Below are positions 44,156 through 55,131 of a DNA stretch of 64,000 nucleotides, in pieces. The position numbers were made by a program, and so were the translations under genes. Within the stretch, counting starts at the first letter, position 1, and every line of letters begins with the position of its first letter. The stretch covers positions 4,958,001-5,022,000 of the forward strand of contig OZ024736.1 of the NCBI GenBank assembly GCA_964016875.1, written 5' to 3'. Origin of the DNA: Fallopia convolvulus. Its lineage: Eukaryota; Streptophyta; Magnoliopsida; Caryophyllales; Polygonaceae. The notes beneath the pieces were generated by a model. It was not told the origin of the DNA. It was given only the letters and a program-made list of their open reading frames with translations, and made no database searches.

Positions 44156-47100
44156 TAAGAGTAAGAGCATATGCATAGCATATTGGCATAATATATAGTT
44201 AATTTTTAAAAGTAATATTTATTTTCTAATTAAGTTTTTAAATTTTAAAAAGTTTTTAAGAAAAACTTAATTATTAATTATTTCAGGGTAAAGTTTGTAG
44301 TAAAGAAATTTTGAGGGTGGAAATTGTAATTTGCGAAAAGTTTGGCCGATTTACTTCGATTCATATATATGTGTGTTTCCATGCAGATCTTCATATCTAA
44401 GTAAATGTCAAAAAAAAAACGAGAGAGAGAACCAAAAATGAATTTGGTGGTTTTTGTTGTTTTGATTCGATTCTGGTACAAAATTTCTTCTATCGGGTTT
44501 TAATCCTGAAGTACAAGCTTGATTTGGTAAGTTTTTGATTAGTTATTGGTTTATCTGGATTTTCCTAATTTTTCCAAATCTAGATCTACAATTGGTTTTG
44601 ATTTGAAAATCGATTGATCTATAGTTTTCAGAGGGTGTTTTTGATATCGGATTTATATTCGGTAAAAGATTTCAGAGTAATTTTAGGGTTTTCCTTGTAA
44701 TGATATTAGGGAGACCTTTGATCAAGTTTTTCATAAAGGTTTGAACTAGAAAAATGTTCCTTTATATATATAGTTTATTGTTGTCAAGTTTTAAAGGATT
44801 TGGATATATATGCAAGAAGTTATAATACATTCTGGCATTTCATTGCATTTGGGGTTACAGTTTATAAGAGTAAATAGCCTAATTTGCATTGGGTTATATA
44901 TAGGAGCACAAGTCATAGATCGTGGTCAAAGAGAAAGGGAAGATATATAGTATCTGCCTTAAACAGGTGAGTATAGATCGGAGATTCAACCCTATGTGCT
45001 ATATGTGAAATATGAATATATGGATATATGCGCTATATGTGGTATATGAGGTATATGAATATATGTGCTATATGAGCTATATGGATATATGTGTTATATG
45101 GATTATGTGGATAGATGTGATAGCTCTGAAATTTCCAAAGTTGTTTGCACAAAAGCTATGTTAACAGATGGCATATGATATATGGTTATAGGATGCGCTT
45201 GATTGCATAGCATATTGCATGAGATTAAAAGGATCTGTGACTGTCTTGCCCTGAATTTGTATACAAAAGAGACCTATGGGTCGTACATGAGGCCTGAGAT
45301 GCCTAAGAGATGGTAATTGAGCAAATGAGGCCTAAGATGCCTAAAAGTTGGTAATGGAGGTAATGGAAAAAAAAAGAAAGGAGAAGTTGGTAATGGAAAA
45401 GAGTTGGTAATGGAAACTCGGGGCAGATTCAGGCTTGAACAGTTCACAGAATAAAGAATCGGAAACATCAACATTTGCATTTGCATAGTAATTAAATTCA
45501 GATATGACATATAAAATATGTATGAATATGTATATTGACCAATTGCTTGGCATTGATCGCTCGTGTGTGCGAGGGTCTAGAGATACAATTTATAACCCGA
45601 CCCCGTTGTAGCACGTGGTGGGTGTCGAATGCTCGGGAAATCTACTCGATTGAGGTGCCTAGACACTAGAAAGCTGGAAAGGAGAACTTAAAACAAAGGA
45701 AAACAAAGAGAACAGTCGGGACCGACACAAGTGTCACGTCGGGCCCGATGTTGGCGACAAGAGGGAAGTCGGGACCGACGTAGAGCAAGTCGGGCCCGAG
45801 GTAGCTGGGTTTGTCGAACTCAAAGATTGAAAGTAGATCTTGGGCTTTTGGGTTCCTTCTCTAGTAGATTAAGGCTTTTCCACCCCAATTCAAGCAATAA
45901 GTGATGATCGGAATAGGATCGAGTGCTTTCGCCCTCGTTCCAACCACTTTTACACATCGATCCTTGGGAAATCCCCTTCGAAGCAAGGTCTTGAGATTGA
46001 CACATGTTCACTTTCGCTACTTTGCCAATCACAAGCCTTGATTCCTTACTTTCGTAAGGAATTGTAGCTCTACGTAGAGTGGGTTCTTAGATCAAGCACT
46101 CAAGGCTATGGAATTGGGGTTTCTAGCCCAACCTAGCTAGATTTTCCCCTCATAACCCAAGATCAAGGAGATCTACTCCACATGGCAAACAAAGAAAGCA
46201 AACAAATCAAAAAGCAAGGAAATCAACATCATAAATCTCAAACCAAAGCCAAATTTCATTCAAAAGCAAAAGCAATCCACAAACTCCAATCAAAGGTTTC
46301 CAAATCCACAAAATCAAAACAAAGCAAAGCTAATCTATCAACCAAACCTATCAAATCTTCCTCTCCTTGGCCGATTCTCTCTCTTCTCCTTCTCCTCTCC
46401 TTCCTCCTTGCTCTCCAAGTATCCTCTTGAGAGTTTTTGAGGGTTGATTCCTTGCTAAGTGTGGGAACCCCCCTCAATTAGAAGACAAGAGAGCCTCTAT
46501 AGATGAGGGGTAAAAGTGGAAGTTTACAATTTCGTGCCTTGGAGCCCAAGCAGTCATCGACCGACTCGGACCGACACGGAGCAACCTCGGGCCCGACTTA
46601 CTGTGCAAGTCGGTCCGAGGTCGAAAACTTCAAGTCGGGCCCGGCTTGGTTCCAGCTCGGTCCGGACCTCGTTCCACCTTCTTCTTGTTGGCTTTTCTCT
46701 TGTTCTTCTTCATGGCTTGCTCGTCCCTTTCCCTCTTAAGCTCGGGCCTTGCTTCATGTTCCGACTCTCCTTCAAAACGATCCTTGATTCATGCCAAAAC
46801 ACCTACAAAACACATAAAACGCGCATAGTCTCCGAATCTCGTAGAAATACGGGAACTAAGCTAAAAAGGAACAAAACACACAAGAAAAGGGGAAAAAGAA
46901 ACATATTTACAAAGGAAATCACATATAAAAACACCACCAAATAAAGAGACATCAGGCATTGTGTGAAATAATTGATGATGGTTTATATTCACTAAGTATG
47001 CGACTCATGTAAATTGCAAAACAATTTTTCAGGTTCAGCTAGTTCTTATTGACGTGTGTCCGTTTAGAGGTCACATTCATACAGGTCGGCCGACTGAAGC

Positions 47101-47328
47101 TCTAAGCAACCTTCTCCTCCTCATTTTGCATCATAGACAAATGGTTTGTAATTGAAGCTAGAGTAATAGATGTTTAGTATAAAAAGTGAATACATATATG
47201 TGTGCAACCTTATATGGTTGTTACTTCTGCTTTGTGCTTATGTGAAAATAGTGCTATATGTGAATTATATGCTTATATAAAGAGATAAGTATTACTAAGT
47301 ATACATTATAGGGTATAGGGGTGTCACA
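44156..47328 (+). repeat. Element E left LTR, 5'-truncated, interrupted by F
   Basis: It matches 57214-58984 once F (45554-46954) and one TSD are removed. A TATATG-rich stretch lies at about 44985-45115. Confidence 0.85.
45554..46954 (-). mobile_element. Solo LTR F, Athila-like, with repeated TCGGGCCCGA palindrome
   Basis: This 1401-bp unit begins TGATCGCTCG and ends GAGACATCA, flanked by the perfect TSD GGCAT (45549-45553 and 46955-46959). The uninterrupted sequence exists in the right LTR of E near 58610. Its left end (GAGGGTCT, ACAATTTATAAC, GACCCCGTTG) and right end (ACCTACAAAACACATAAAACGCGCATAG) parallel the LTR of element N, so I give it the same orientation and family type. It holds TCGGGCCCGA at 45739, 45790 and 46587, plus TCGGGACCGA and similar variants. 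There is no coding content. Confidence 0.85.
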
Positions 47329-47337
47329 GTAAGTTTT

Positions 47338-47349
47338 TGGTATCAGAGC
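47338..47349 (+). promoter_or_regulatory. Element E primer-binding site
   Basis: TGGTATCAGAGC, complementary to the initiator tRNA-Met 3' end, starts 9 bases past the left LTR. Element B inserted here: its TSD (47348-47352) overlaps the last two bases. Confidence 0.75.
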
Positions 47350-47352
47350 AGG

Positions 47353-48278
47353 TGATGAGAGGATCGATGGAGGGGATGATGGTGCAAAGAGATCGCCACG
47401 AGAATCCAATGAATTCCGACAACAAACACCACACAACTAACCCGTCTTCAAATGGATGGATCTTCCTCTTCCGAACTCGGATTTGAGTGATTCCAATTTG
47501 AGAATTTAGATCTTTGAGTCTAGTTTAATCCCTCAAAATATGAGAGAAAGATGATGAGTGAATTGAAAGTTATGTCGAATTTACTGAGATGATGCAGAAA
47601 CCTCCGAGATGGATGATGGTTCAAAAATGGAGAGAACAAGGGGATATGGATGCTTGATAACTTGGATATGACTCACCAAGGTCTCAAACAAACTAGGATG
47701 CTCGAATTGTCGGATATGACTCACCAACAATTGAACAACGAGAATTGAACGAAACAAAACAAGAACTTTGAATTGAAAATGCAAGGAAAAGAGAAGCAAA
47801 TTTCGTCCAAGTCTCCCAACAAAGGGTGAGGGGGCCGACCATATAACCTAGAAAGAAACCTCGCAATGTTAGCCCATTCACTTAAGGAAATTACAAAAAT
47901 TAACCCGAAAACCCGAAAATTTAATAATTATCCTTTCCGTAGAATTGTCACTTAGAACCATGAAGTAGAATAAAACTCCAACCATCTTCATTGCACTCTT
48001 TCGGAAAGCTAGACCCCATGAGCTCTTCTTGCACTTGACATAGAATGGCCTTAGCTCGGGATCGCGTAATATGACCTAGATAAGGTGGTGTAGTTCCTTG
48101 AGCTTTGGCACCATCAAAACCGGAAGGCAAGGGCGCGCCACCATCCATGCTTGTTGGCGCGTCTAGGGTATGCCGAGGTTCCTCCAAGTGTTCCGACGTG
48201 TGCTCCTCCAAGTGTTGCTCCTCCAAGTGTTCCGAAGTGTGCTCCATAGTTGGCTCGGACATCGATGAAATCACATCA
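47353..48278 (-). repeat. Element B 3' LTR
   Basis: 926 bp, pairing with 53894-54820. Its first 330 bases (in transcript sense) also encode the tail of pol, including HLEEHTSEHLEE repeats. Confidence 0.92.
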
Positions 48279-48682
48279 TCCTCCTCCCCTTGAAAAGGGT
48301 TCGTCCTCGAACCTAGATCCTGCTCAAACTCAACATCATCGTTAGAAAAATAAGGAACAAGATCGAAGACGTTGAATACCTCATGGACACCATAATTCGG
48401 AGGAAGATCAAGCTTGTAAGCATTGTCGTTGATGCCCTCTAACACTTGGAATGGTCCATCTCCACGTGGCTTAAGCTTAGAATTTCGAAGAGTAGGAAAC
48501 CTCTCCTTCCTCAAATGAACCCAAACAAGGTCGCGGGGTTCAAAAATCAGCTCATTGCGCCCTTTATCAGCTTGGCGCTTGTATTGCAATGTTCGCCTCT
48601 CCAATTGAAGACGAGTATCCTCATGAATCTGCTTAATATACTCAGCCCGGTCCCGTCCTTCACGACTCTCTCGATTGGACAT
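47948..48682 (-). pseudogene. Element B integrase C-terminus and LTR-encoded tail
   Basis: This 244-codon frame holds the integrase C-terminal block IFEPRDLVWVHLRKERFP, GDGPFQVLEGINDNAYKLDLPP and HEVFNVFDLVPYF. It crosses the polypurine tract and runs about 110 codons into the 3' LTR (TMEHTSEHLEEQHLEEH repeat, then ITRSRAKAILCQVQEEL). It lies in a different frame from 48717-49010. The segment normally between WEE and the DLAPYA-type block is missing, so a deletion near 48716 caused the shift. The tail may correspond to the CR motif or divergent chromodomain of CRM elements; that is an inference. Confidence 0.8.
48279..48292 (-). promoter_or_regulatory. Element B polypurine tract
   Basis: On the minus strand AAGGGGAGGAGGA directly precedes the 3' LTR start TGATGTGATT. 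It is embedded in the pol frame (QGEEDDVI). Confidence 0.75.
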
Positions 48683-48716
48683 AGCATAAGGCGCTAAATC
48701 AAGTGGTGTAACAGGA

Positions 48717-49010
48717 TCACGACTCTTCCCACCTGTGCAAATTAGTTTTCAAAATAGAACGCAACAAGGCACCAAGGGTACGATTAACGACCTCGGTTTG
48801 CCCATCCGTTTGCGGGTGGCAAGTAGTAGAGAATAAGAGCTTGGTTCCAAGCTTGTACCAAAGAGTCTTCCAAACGAAACTTAGAAATTTAACATCACGG
48901 TCAGAAACAATAGATTTAGGGACCTCATGCAACCGAACCACATTATCAAAGAACAAAGTGGCAACATTAACAGCATCATCGGTTTTGTGGCAAGCAATAA
49001 AATGTGCCAT
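48717..49010 (-). pseudogene. Element B integrase core, 3' part
   Basis: This is in frame with the gag-pol frame above but separated from it by the TAG at 49013-49011. It reads MAHFIACHKTDDAVNVATLFF, SIVSDRDVKFLSFVW and CHPQTDGQTEVVNRTLGALL, giving the second catalytic Asp (SDRD). It ends in WEES-stop at the deletion. Confidence 0.85.
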
Positions 49011-52000
49011 CTAAGAAAATCTATCTACCACCACAAAAATAGAGTCCCTACCCCTTTTTGTCCTAGGCAACCCCAAAACAAAGTCCATAGAAATATCTTC
49101 CCATGGGGCACTAGGAATAGGCAAAGGGGTATACAAACCGTGAGGGTGCACTTTAGACTTTGCACGCACACATGTAGCACATGAAGCACAAAAACTCTCT
49201 ACCGACCTAAGCATGTGAGGCCAATATAAATGTTCCCTAAGCATATGCAAAGTTTTCATGACACCAAAATGTCCCATGAGGCCGCCACCATGGGCCTCTT
49301 GGACAAGCAAACGCCTAACCGAACCACTAGGCACACACAAGCGAGTTCCCTTAAAAAGAAACCCATCATGCAAATAAAATTGATCCCGACTTCCCCCCTT
49401 CAAACAAGCATGAAAAGTGTCACTAAATTCAGCATCATGAGCATACAACTCTTTCATGAAAGAAAATCCAATCAATCGTGCATCTAGTAAGGATAAAAGA
49501 GCGTACCTCCGGGACAACGCGTCAGCGACGACGTTGTCCTTGCCTTTCTTATGCTTGATGACATAGGGAAAGGATTCAATGAACTCAACCCATTTGGCAA
49601 GCCTCCGATTCAGTTTGGCATGCCCTCTCAAATACTTCAACGCCTCGTGATCGGAATGGATAACAAACTCCCGAGGCAAGAGATAGTGCTCCCACGCCCG
49701 TAGCACTCGAACAAGAGCAAGTAGCTCCTTGTCGTACGTGGGGTACTTGAGCTCGGCACCTCCAAGCTTCTCACTATAATAGGCTATGGGACGTCCCTCT
49801 TGCATAAGCACACCACCGAGCGCGATTCCCGACGCATCACACTCAATCTCGAACACCTTGCCAAAGTCGGGAAGAGCTAACAACGGAGCTTGTGTCAACT
49901 TAGCCTTAAGGGCTGCAAAGGCCTCTTCTTGCGCCTCTCCCCACATAAATGGAACATTCTTCTTGGTGAGGAAGGTCAAAGGCGCAGCCAACGTACTAAA
50001 ATCACGAACAAACCGGCGGTAGAAACCGGCTAGTCCAAGGAAGCTCCGAACTTGTGTCATAGTTGTCGGTGTTGGCCATTCTTGAATCGCCTTCACCTTC
50101 TCTTCATCCACGTGAAGTCCTTTCCTACTCACAACAAAACCAAGAAATACCACGTGATCCGAACAAAAGTGGCACTTCTTGAAGTTAGCAAATAGGCGTT
50201 CTCGTTTCAAAGCTTCAAGCACTTGCCGAAGGTGCTCGACATGGGATGATAAATCGTGGCTATAAATCAAAATATCATCAAAGTATACAACCACAAACTT
50301 ACCAATAAATGGGCAGAGGACGTGGTTCATCAAGCGCATGAAAGTGCTCGGAGCGTTGGTTAATCCGAAGGGCATAACCAACCACTCGTATAGGCCTTGC
50401 TTGGTTTTGAACGCTGTCTTCCATTCATCACCCTCCTTCATCCTTATTTGATGATATCCGCTCTTGAGATCAATTTTGGAGAAGAGACTCGCCCCATGCA
50501 GCTCGTCAAGCATATCCTCAAGCCTCGAAATCGGGTGACGATACTTGATAGTAATATTGTTGATCGCTCGACAATCGACGCACATCCTCCATGTGCCGTC
50601 CTTCTTAGGCACAAGAATGACGGGCACGGCACACGGGCTGAGGCTCTCACGCACATATCCCTTATCAAGGAGCTCTTGAACTTGCCGTTGAAGCTCCTTA
50701 GTTTCCTCCGGATTGGCTCGATAGGCTGGACGGTTCGGTAGAGTAGCACCGGGGACAAAGTCGATTTGATGCTCGATTCCCCTAAGCGGTGGTAGTCCCG
50801 GTGGCACCTCTTCTTGGAAAAGCTCCTCAAAGTCCTGCAAAAGAGTAGATATGGAAGGAGGAAGATCAACTAATTCTTGGGAAGATAAATAAGATTCTTG
50901 AAAAACAAGTAAAACGCAAACGCCACTTCCCTTGAAAGTATGAAGAATCTCCTTCGGTTTGGCCAAAAGCAAGGGTGTAGAAGGGCCGCCTAGAGCTAGC
51001 TTCTTGTCCTTCTTTTCCTCTCGAAGCGCATGCTTCTTCCTTTGCTCCTTCGCTGCATGGTCCAGCATGATTTCATGGGGGGTCATCGGGTGCAACGTCA
51101 CCTTCTTTCCCTCCATTTGAAAGTGATACTCGTTGGAGACGTCTTCATGAATAGCTCCCTTGTCATATTGCCAAGGGCGCCCCAAAAGAAGATGACAAGC
51201 GGTCATCGGCACCACATCACACTCCACCTCGTCCTTGTATGGCCCTATAGAAAAACAAATACGAGCCTTCTCCTTGACTTGGATCGGGGCGTTAGAGTTC
51301 AACCAACACAAAGGATAAGGTAAAGGATGGCAAGTAGTTTTCAAGGAAAAGCGATCCACCACCTCTTGACTAATAATATTACAACAAGACCCGCTATCGA
51401 TAATAACACTACATACCTTATCCATAATTTTGCATCGATTGTGAAAGATAACCTCTCGTTGACTAGGTGTGGTGGTGTTCTCCGTCATGAAAAGCGTTCG
51501 TTGTACCACGAAGCACTCACCCTCCTCGGCGTTGACATGGAGGCCGTCTTCCTCAACCTCGGGGCTCTCTTCTTCCTCTTCCGCAGCCCCTTCTTCCTCA
51601 TACTCGTACTCCCCTTGGGAGTTAAGAAGAACCTTCCGTTCGTTGGGACAATCCCGAGCATAATGCCCATGGCCAAGGCACTTGAAACACTTCACGTCGC
51701 TCGCCTTCACACCGCCTTCTTGCCGAGGACGTGGGGGAAACTCTTTCCTCGGTTGAGGAGTCGAGTCCTTCCTTATTTCCGGCTTCCTAAACTGAGTTGG
51801 TGGTGCTTTAGGAGCCGTGGATGAAGGCTGCCACGTTCGAGAAGTGGTTGAACTCGAACGCCGTTGAGCAAGTTGCTTGTAGATATGGTTGGTATAATGA
51901 AGCACTTGCTCAATATCGGTACCCCTACTAAAATGCTGCATACTCACCACATTTTTTAGTTCCAAATTTAACCCATTGACAAATTTAGAGATGACATACC

Positions 52001-52991
52001 CGTCGGGAAATTGTACTAGGGAACGGAAGATGAGCATACGCAGCTCGTTGTAGAACTCATCAGGAGTCCGGTTTCCTTGACGCACTTGCTCCAACTTGGC
52101 ATGGATGCGCTCCGTGTAATCTTGAGGCACGAACCTCTCTTCTAAGGCCTCTCTTAGATCTTGCCATGTGTTAAGTTGAGGCATCCGACGTGCTCTCCTC
52201 AAATCCTTGTCCTCGAGCCACCATTGGTAAGCAAAGTCGGTGAAGTGTATGGCCGCCATGGCCACCCGCCTCGCATCATCATAGCCATAGAAGTCAAAGA
52301 TTGACTCCACCTTGGCAAGCCAATCAAGACAGGCATCGGCGTCGGAAGTTCCCGAAAACGTCGGCACGTTCAGCTTGATGCCGTTATGGGGATCCCGCGG
52401 CCGCTCTTCTTGTTGCACAGGCGCGCCATGCCAAGGCTGCCCGACACCAACATTGGCCGACCCTCTAGGAGGTTGGCCGCGCCTTGGTAGATGCAAGAGA
52501 GGTGGGGGTTGAGTAGCCGTTGTAGGATTGGCCTCTTGATAGCTCGGTGCTCCATATCCTGAAAAGTTAGTAGCACTAATAGGAATATTATTAGGAAATG
52601 TAGCGAATGAAGGCCTTACCCCGGAATTGGCCACAAAGTGTGGATTGTGGAAGCTCGTCGGAGGAATGTAAGGAGGCATAATCCCCATGGAGGTGCTCAC
52701 ACCGATGGATGCTTGCGCCTCCGAGTTTGGCAAGTAAGAAGTAGAGGCCTCCTCGTGTAACGACTCCACTTGGTTAGCGCTTTGTAGCACACTTGGTAGA
52801 GCCCCCATTTGAGACACCCGTGCTCTATCATCTTGGCCGCGCACTTGGCTCTCCAAATCAGTCAACCTAGTTCCCAAAGCCTCAATGGATTGTTGCAAGG
52901 ATTGTTGCATGGTTTGCAACATGGCAGCCACCGAACTAGTGGACGTCTCCTCAACTTGTTCCTTATTCTTGTCATCACCTACATTTGTCAT
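49011..52991 (-). CDS. Element B gag-pol polyprotein, 1326 codons to an in-frame TAG
   Basis: The start is ATG at 52991 (MTNVGDDKNKEQ). Residues 20-55 look like a coiled coil and 60-200 a Pro-rich linker. The retrotransposon gag domain is about 205-375 (AYQWWLEDKDL, TPDEFYNELRMLIF). The zinc knuckle CFKCLGHGHYARDC is 435-448, followed by an acidic stretch 462-482. The protease has DSGS at 532-535 and LLLGRPWQYD at 601-610. RT spans about 730-1010, with YFDDIL at 903-908. RNase H is about 1045-1165 (ECDAS 1050, E1089, HSDHEAL, VADALS). Integrase starts with an HHCC region (H1234 or 1241, CxxC 1268-1271) and SMDF at 1301. The frame then hits TAG where the neighbouring sequence implies DRFSK. 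All domains up to that point look complete. Confidence 0.92.
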   Translation of the reverse strand: MTNVGDDKNKEQVEETSTSSVAAMLQTMQQSLQQSIEALGTRLTDLESQVRGQDDRARVSQMGALPSVLQSANQVESLHEEASTSYLPNSEAQASIGVSTSMGIMPPYIPPTSFHNPHFVANSGVRPSFATFPNNIPISATNFSGYGAPSYQEANPTTATQPPPLLHLPRRGQPPRGSANVGVGQPWHGAPVQQEERPRDPHNGIKLNVPTFSGTSDADACLDWLAKVESIFDFYGYDDARRVAMAAIHFTDFAYQWWLEDKDLRRARRMPQLNTWQDLREALEERFVPQDYTERIHAKLEQVRQGNRTPDEFYNELRMLIFRSLVQFPDGYVISKFVNGLNLELKNVVSMQHFSRGTDIEQVLHYTNHIYKQLAQRRSSSTTSRTWQPSSTAPKAPPTQFRKPEIRKDSTPQPRKEFPPRPRQEGGVKASDVKCFKCLGHGHYARDCPNERKVLLNSQGEYEYEEEGAAEEEEESPEVEEDGLHVNAEEGECFVVQRTLFMTENTTTPSQREVIFHNRCKIMDKVCSVIIDSGSCCNIISQEVVDRFSLKTTCHPLPYPLCWLNSNAPIQVKEKARICFSIGPYKDEVECDVVPMTACHLLLGRPWQYDKGAIHEDVSNEYHFQMEGKKVTLHPMTPHEIMLDHAAKEQRKKHALREEKKDKKLALGGPSTPLLLAKPKEILHTFKGSGVCVLLVFQESYLSSQELVDLPPSISTLLQDFEELFQEEVPPGLPPLRGIEHQIDFVPGATLPNRPAYRANPEETKELQRQVQELLDKGYVRESLSPCAVPVILVPKKDGTWRMCVDCRAINNITIKYRHPISRLEDMLDELHGASLFSKIDLKSGYHQIRMKEGDEWKTAFKTKQGLYEWLVMPFGLTNAPSTFMRLMNHVLCPFIGKFVVVYFDDILIYSHDLSSHVEHLRQVLEALKRERLFANFKKCHFCSDHVVFLGFVVSRKGLHVDEEKVKAIQEWPTPTTMTQVRSFLGLAGFYRRFVRDFSTLAAPLTFLTKKNVPFMWGEAQEEAFAALKAKLTQAPLLALPDFGKVFEIECDASGIALGGVLMQEGRPIAYYSEKLGGAELKYPTYDKELLALVRVLRAWEHYLLPREFVIHSDHEALKYLRGHAKLNRRLAKWVEFIESFPYVIKHKKGKDNVVADALSRRYALLSLLDARLIGFSFMKELYAHDAEFSDTFHACLKGGSRDQFYLHDGFLFKGTRLCVPSGSVRRLLVQEAHGGGLMGHFGVMKTLHMLREHLYWPHMLRSVESFCASCATCVRAKSKVHPHGLYTPLPIPSAPWEDISMDFVLGLPRTKRGRDSIFVVVDRFS

Positions 52992-53020
52992 CGTAAAAAC
53001 AAGGCAAAGATCAAGGTATA

Positions 53021-53880
53021 GAGGTCACACGAAATAATCACCAAGACTTGCCCGAGATGAAAATCCGACAAGTTGCAAGTAGGCAAAAACAACAAAGGCA
53101 ACAAAGAGAGAATTCACCACACACTTGCTTAGGAAAACAATGCTAGGAAGCTACTAAACCACCAGGACTCAACACCAAGTATTACGAAATTAATTAATTA
53201 ATTTTTTTTTGTTTTGGGTAGGCCTTTACTAGGCACTACTAGAAGACGACTTTTGTAGGCCTTTGCTAGGCACTACAAGATGACTACTCTTTCCGTGCCC
53301 GGCCCCTTATTAGCTTTACGCCACCGGACAAGGTTTTTCTAGTCTTTAATCTTTCTTTCTGTGCCTGGCCCCTTATTAGCTTTACGCCGCCGGCAAGGTT
53401 TTTCTGATTATTCAACAAAAGATTTCAAGACACTTAAACACAACACAAGATGTCTCGTCTCGGTGTCGTTCCCGTATCCTAGCACCGCAACCAACAACAA
53501 GCATGTAATGAAAACAAGCAAGGCTGGTTTGGTACCTCCTTCACACGTTTTTTTCTCAGCAAAGATAAATTCATTTCAAGCACTAAAGGAAGACTTTAAT
53601 CAAGCAACAAATGCACCCTTTCAACTACCAACTTTTGCTAACTCCTTTGGGTGTTCTATTGGAACGTTTTTTGAGCATGGTTTGCAGCCATGGCTGAACA
53701 CACACTCGGCCAAGAAAACCACAAGATCAAGACAAAGCAACGACCACAACAACACACAACAAGGACACTATGGTCGCACACAACAACACAACGCAACCAA
53801 TAAAGAGTTCGAACCTAAAACCTTGCAACAAGTGGAAATTCAAGGTCGGAACAAGGTTTATATGGCGATACCTTCGCGTG
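53021..53880 (-). other. Element B untranslated leader
   Basis: About 860 bases between the gag start and the PBS. It is A-rich and contains two related copies of CTTTCTGTGCC-type text near 53290 and 53355. No gene; the 179-codon plus-strand frame here is incidental. Confidence 0.6.
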
Positions 53881-53892
53881 GCTCTGATACCA
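53881..53892 (-). promoter_or_regulatory. Element B primer-binding site
   Basis: The minus strand reads TGGTATCAGAGC (then CACGCG), one base past the 5' LTR, complementary to the initiator tRNA-Met 3' end. Confidence 0.85.
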
Positions 53893-53893
53893 C

Positions 53894-54820
53894 TGTATGA
53901 GAGGATTGATGGAAGGGATGATGGTGCAAAGAGATCGCCACGAGAATCCAAGGAATTCCGACAACAAACACCACGCAACTGACCCGTCTTCAACTGGATG
54001 GATCTTCCTCGTCCGAACTCGGATTTGAGTGATTCCAATTTCAGAAGTTATATCTCTGAGTCTAGTTTAATCCCTCAAAATATTAGAGAAAGATGATGAG
54101 TGGATTGAAAGTTATGTCGAATTTACTGATATGATGTAGAAACCTCCGAGATGGATGATGGTTCGAAAATGGAGAGAACAAGGGGATATGGATGCTTGAT
54201 AACTTGGATATGACTCACAAAGGTCTCAAACAAACTAGGATGCTCGAATTGTCGGATATGAATCACCAACAATTGAACAACGAGAATTAAACGAAACAAA
54301 ACAAGAACTTTGAATTGAAAATGCAAGGAAAAGAGAAGCAAATTTCGTCCAAGTCTCCCAACAAAGGGTGAGGGGGCCGACCATATAACCTAGAAAGAAA
54401 CCTCGCAATGTTAGCCCATTCACTTAAGGAAATTACAAAAATTAACCCGAAAACCCGAAAACTTAATAATTATCCTTTCCGTAGAATTGTCACTTAGAAC
54501 CATGAAGTAGAATAAAACTCCAACCATCTTCATTGCACTCTTTCGGAAAGCTACACCCCATGAGCTCTTCTTGCACTTGACATAGAATGGCCTTAGCTCG
54601 GGATCGCGTAATACGACCTAGATAAGGTGGTGTAGTTCCTTGAGCTTTGGCACCATCAAAACCGGAAGGCAAGGGCGCGCCACCATCCATGCTTGTTGGC
54701 GCGTCTAGGGTATGCCGAGGCTCCTCCAAGTGTTCCGACGTGTGCTCCTCCAAGTGTTGCTCATCCAAGTGTTCCGAAGTGTGCTCCATAGTTGGCTCGG
54801 ACATCGATGGAATCACATCA
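53894..54820 (-). repeat. Element B 5' LTR
   Basis: 927 bp. The frame 55098-54490 is the LTR copy of the pol tail running in from flanking E sequence, so it is not a separate gene. Confidence 0.92.
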
Positions 54821-55131
54821 GCAGGGATATGATTGTTTAAGGGCATGCATTCATAAGTATATGTAATTGACAATAGATTGCATTCATGAGCATGATGCAT
54901 AAAGGAGAGAAGGTTTAGCCGCGCCATGCTAGTATATAAGAGCATTTCATACAACAGTACATGAACATACATTTCATACACATGAACCATAAGAAGAGGA
55001 AATACAGAGGAAATGGTAAAGGTATGTATAGTATATCGGAATTGTCTAATACGAGTGGATACAGTAGAGTTGTCAGCTGATCTGATTTTGCTATTCATAT
55101 ATGAGTTTGCTGTTATATTAGATATGATTGT

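Larger units (their letters stand above)
47353..54820 (-). mobile_element. Element B: nearly intact CRM-like Ty3/gypsy chromovirus, 7.5 kb
   Basis: TGATGAGAGG / TGTATGAGAG ... AATCACATCA with the perfect TSD GCAGG (47348-47352 and 54821-54825). It is transcribed leftward: 5' LTR 54820-53894, iMet PBS, gag-pol 52991-47948, polypurine tract, 3' LTR 48278-47353. It is the most complete element in the window. Coding damage is limited to one stop in integrase and a small frameshifting deletion shortly after. The two LTRs (927 and 926 bp) differ at a few percent of positions by eye. Confidence 0.94.

Noticed and set aside
44985..45115. TATATG-rich stretch as a possible satellite or regulatory array
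   Set aside because: Irregular simple sequence, present equally in both LTRs of E; no fixed period seen.
53361..53900. 179-codon plus-strand frame
   Set aside because: Antisense to the untranslated leader and PBS of element B; no similarity.
54490..55098. 202-codon minus-strand frame next to B
   Set aside because: It is the 5' LTR copy of the pol tail read in from flanking element E sequence.
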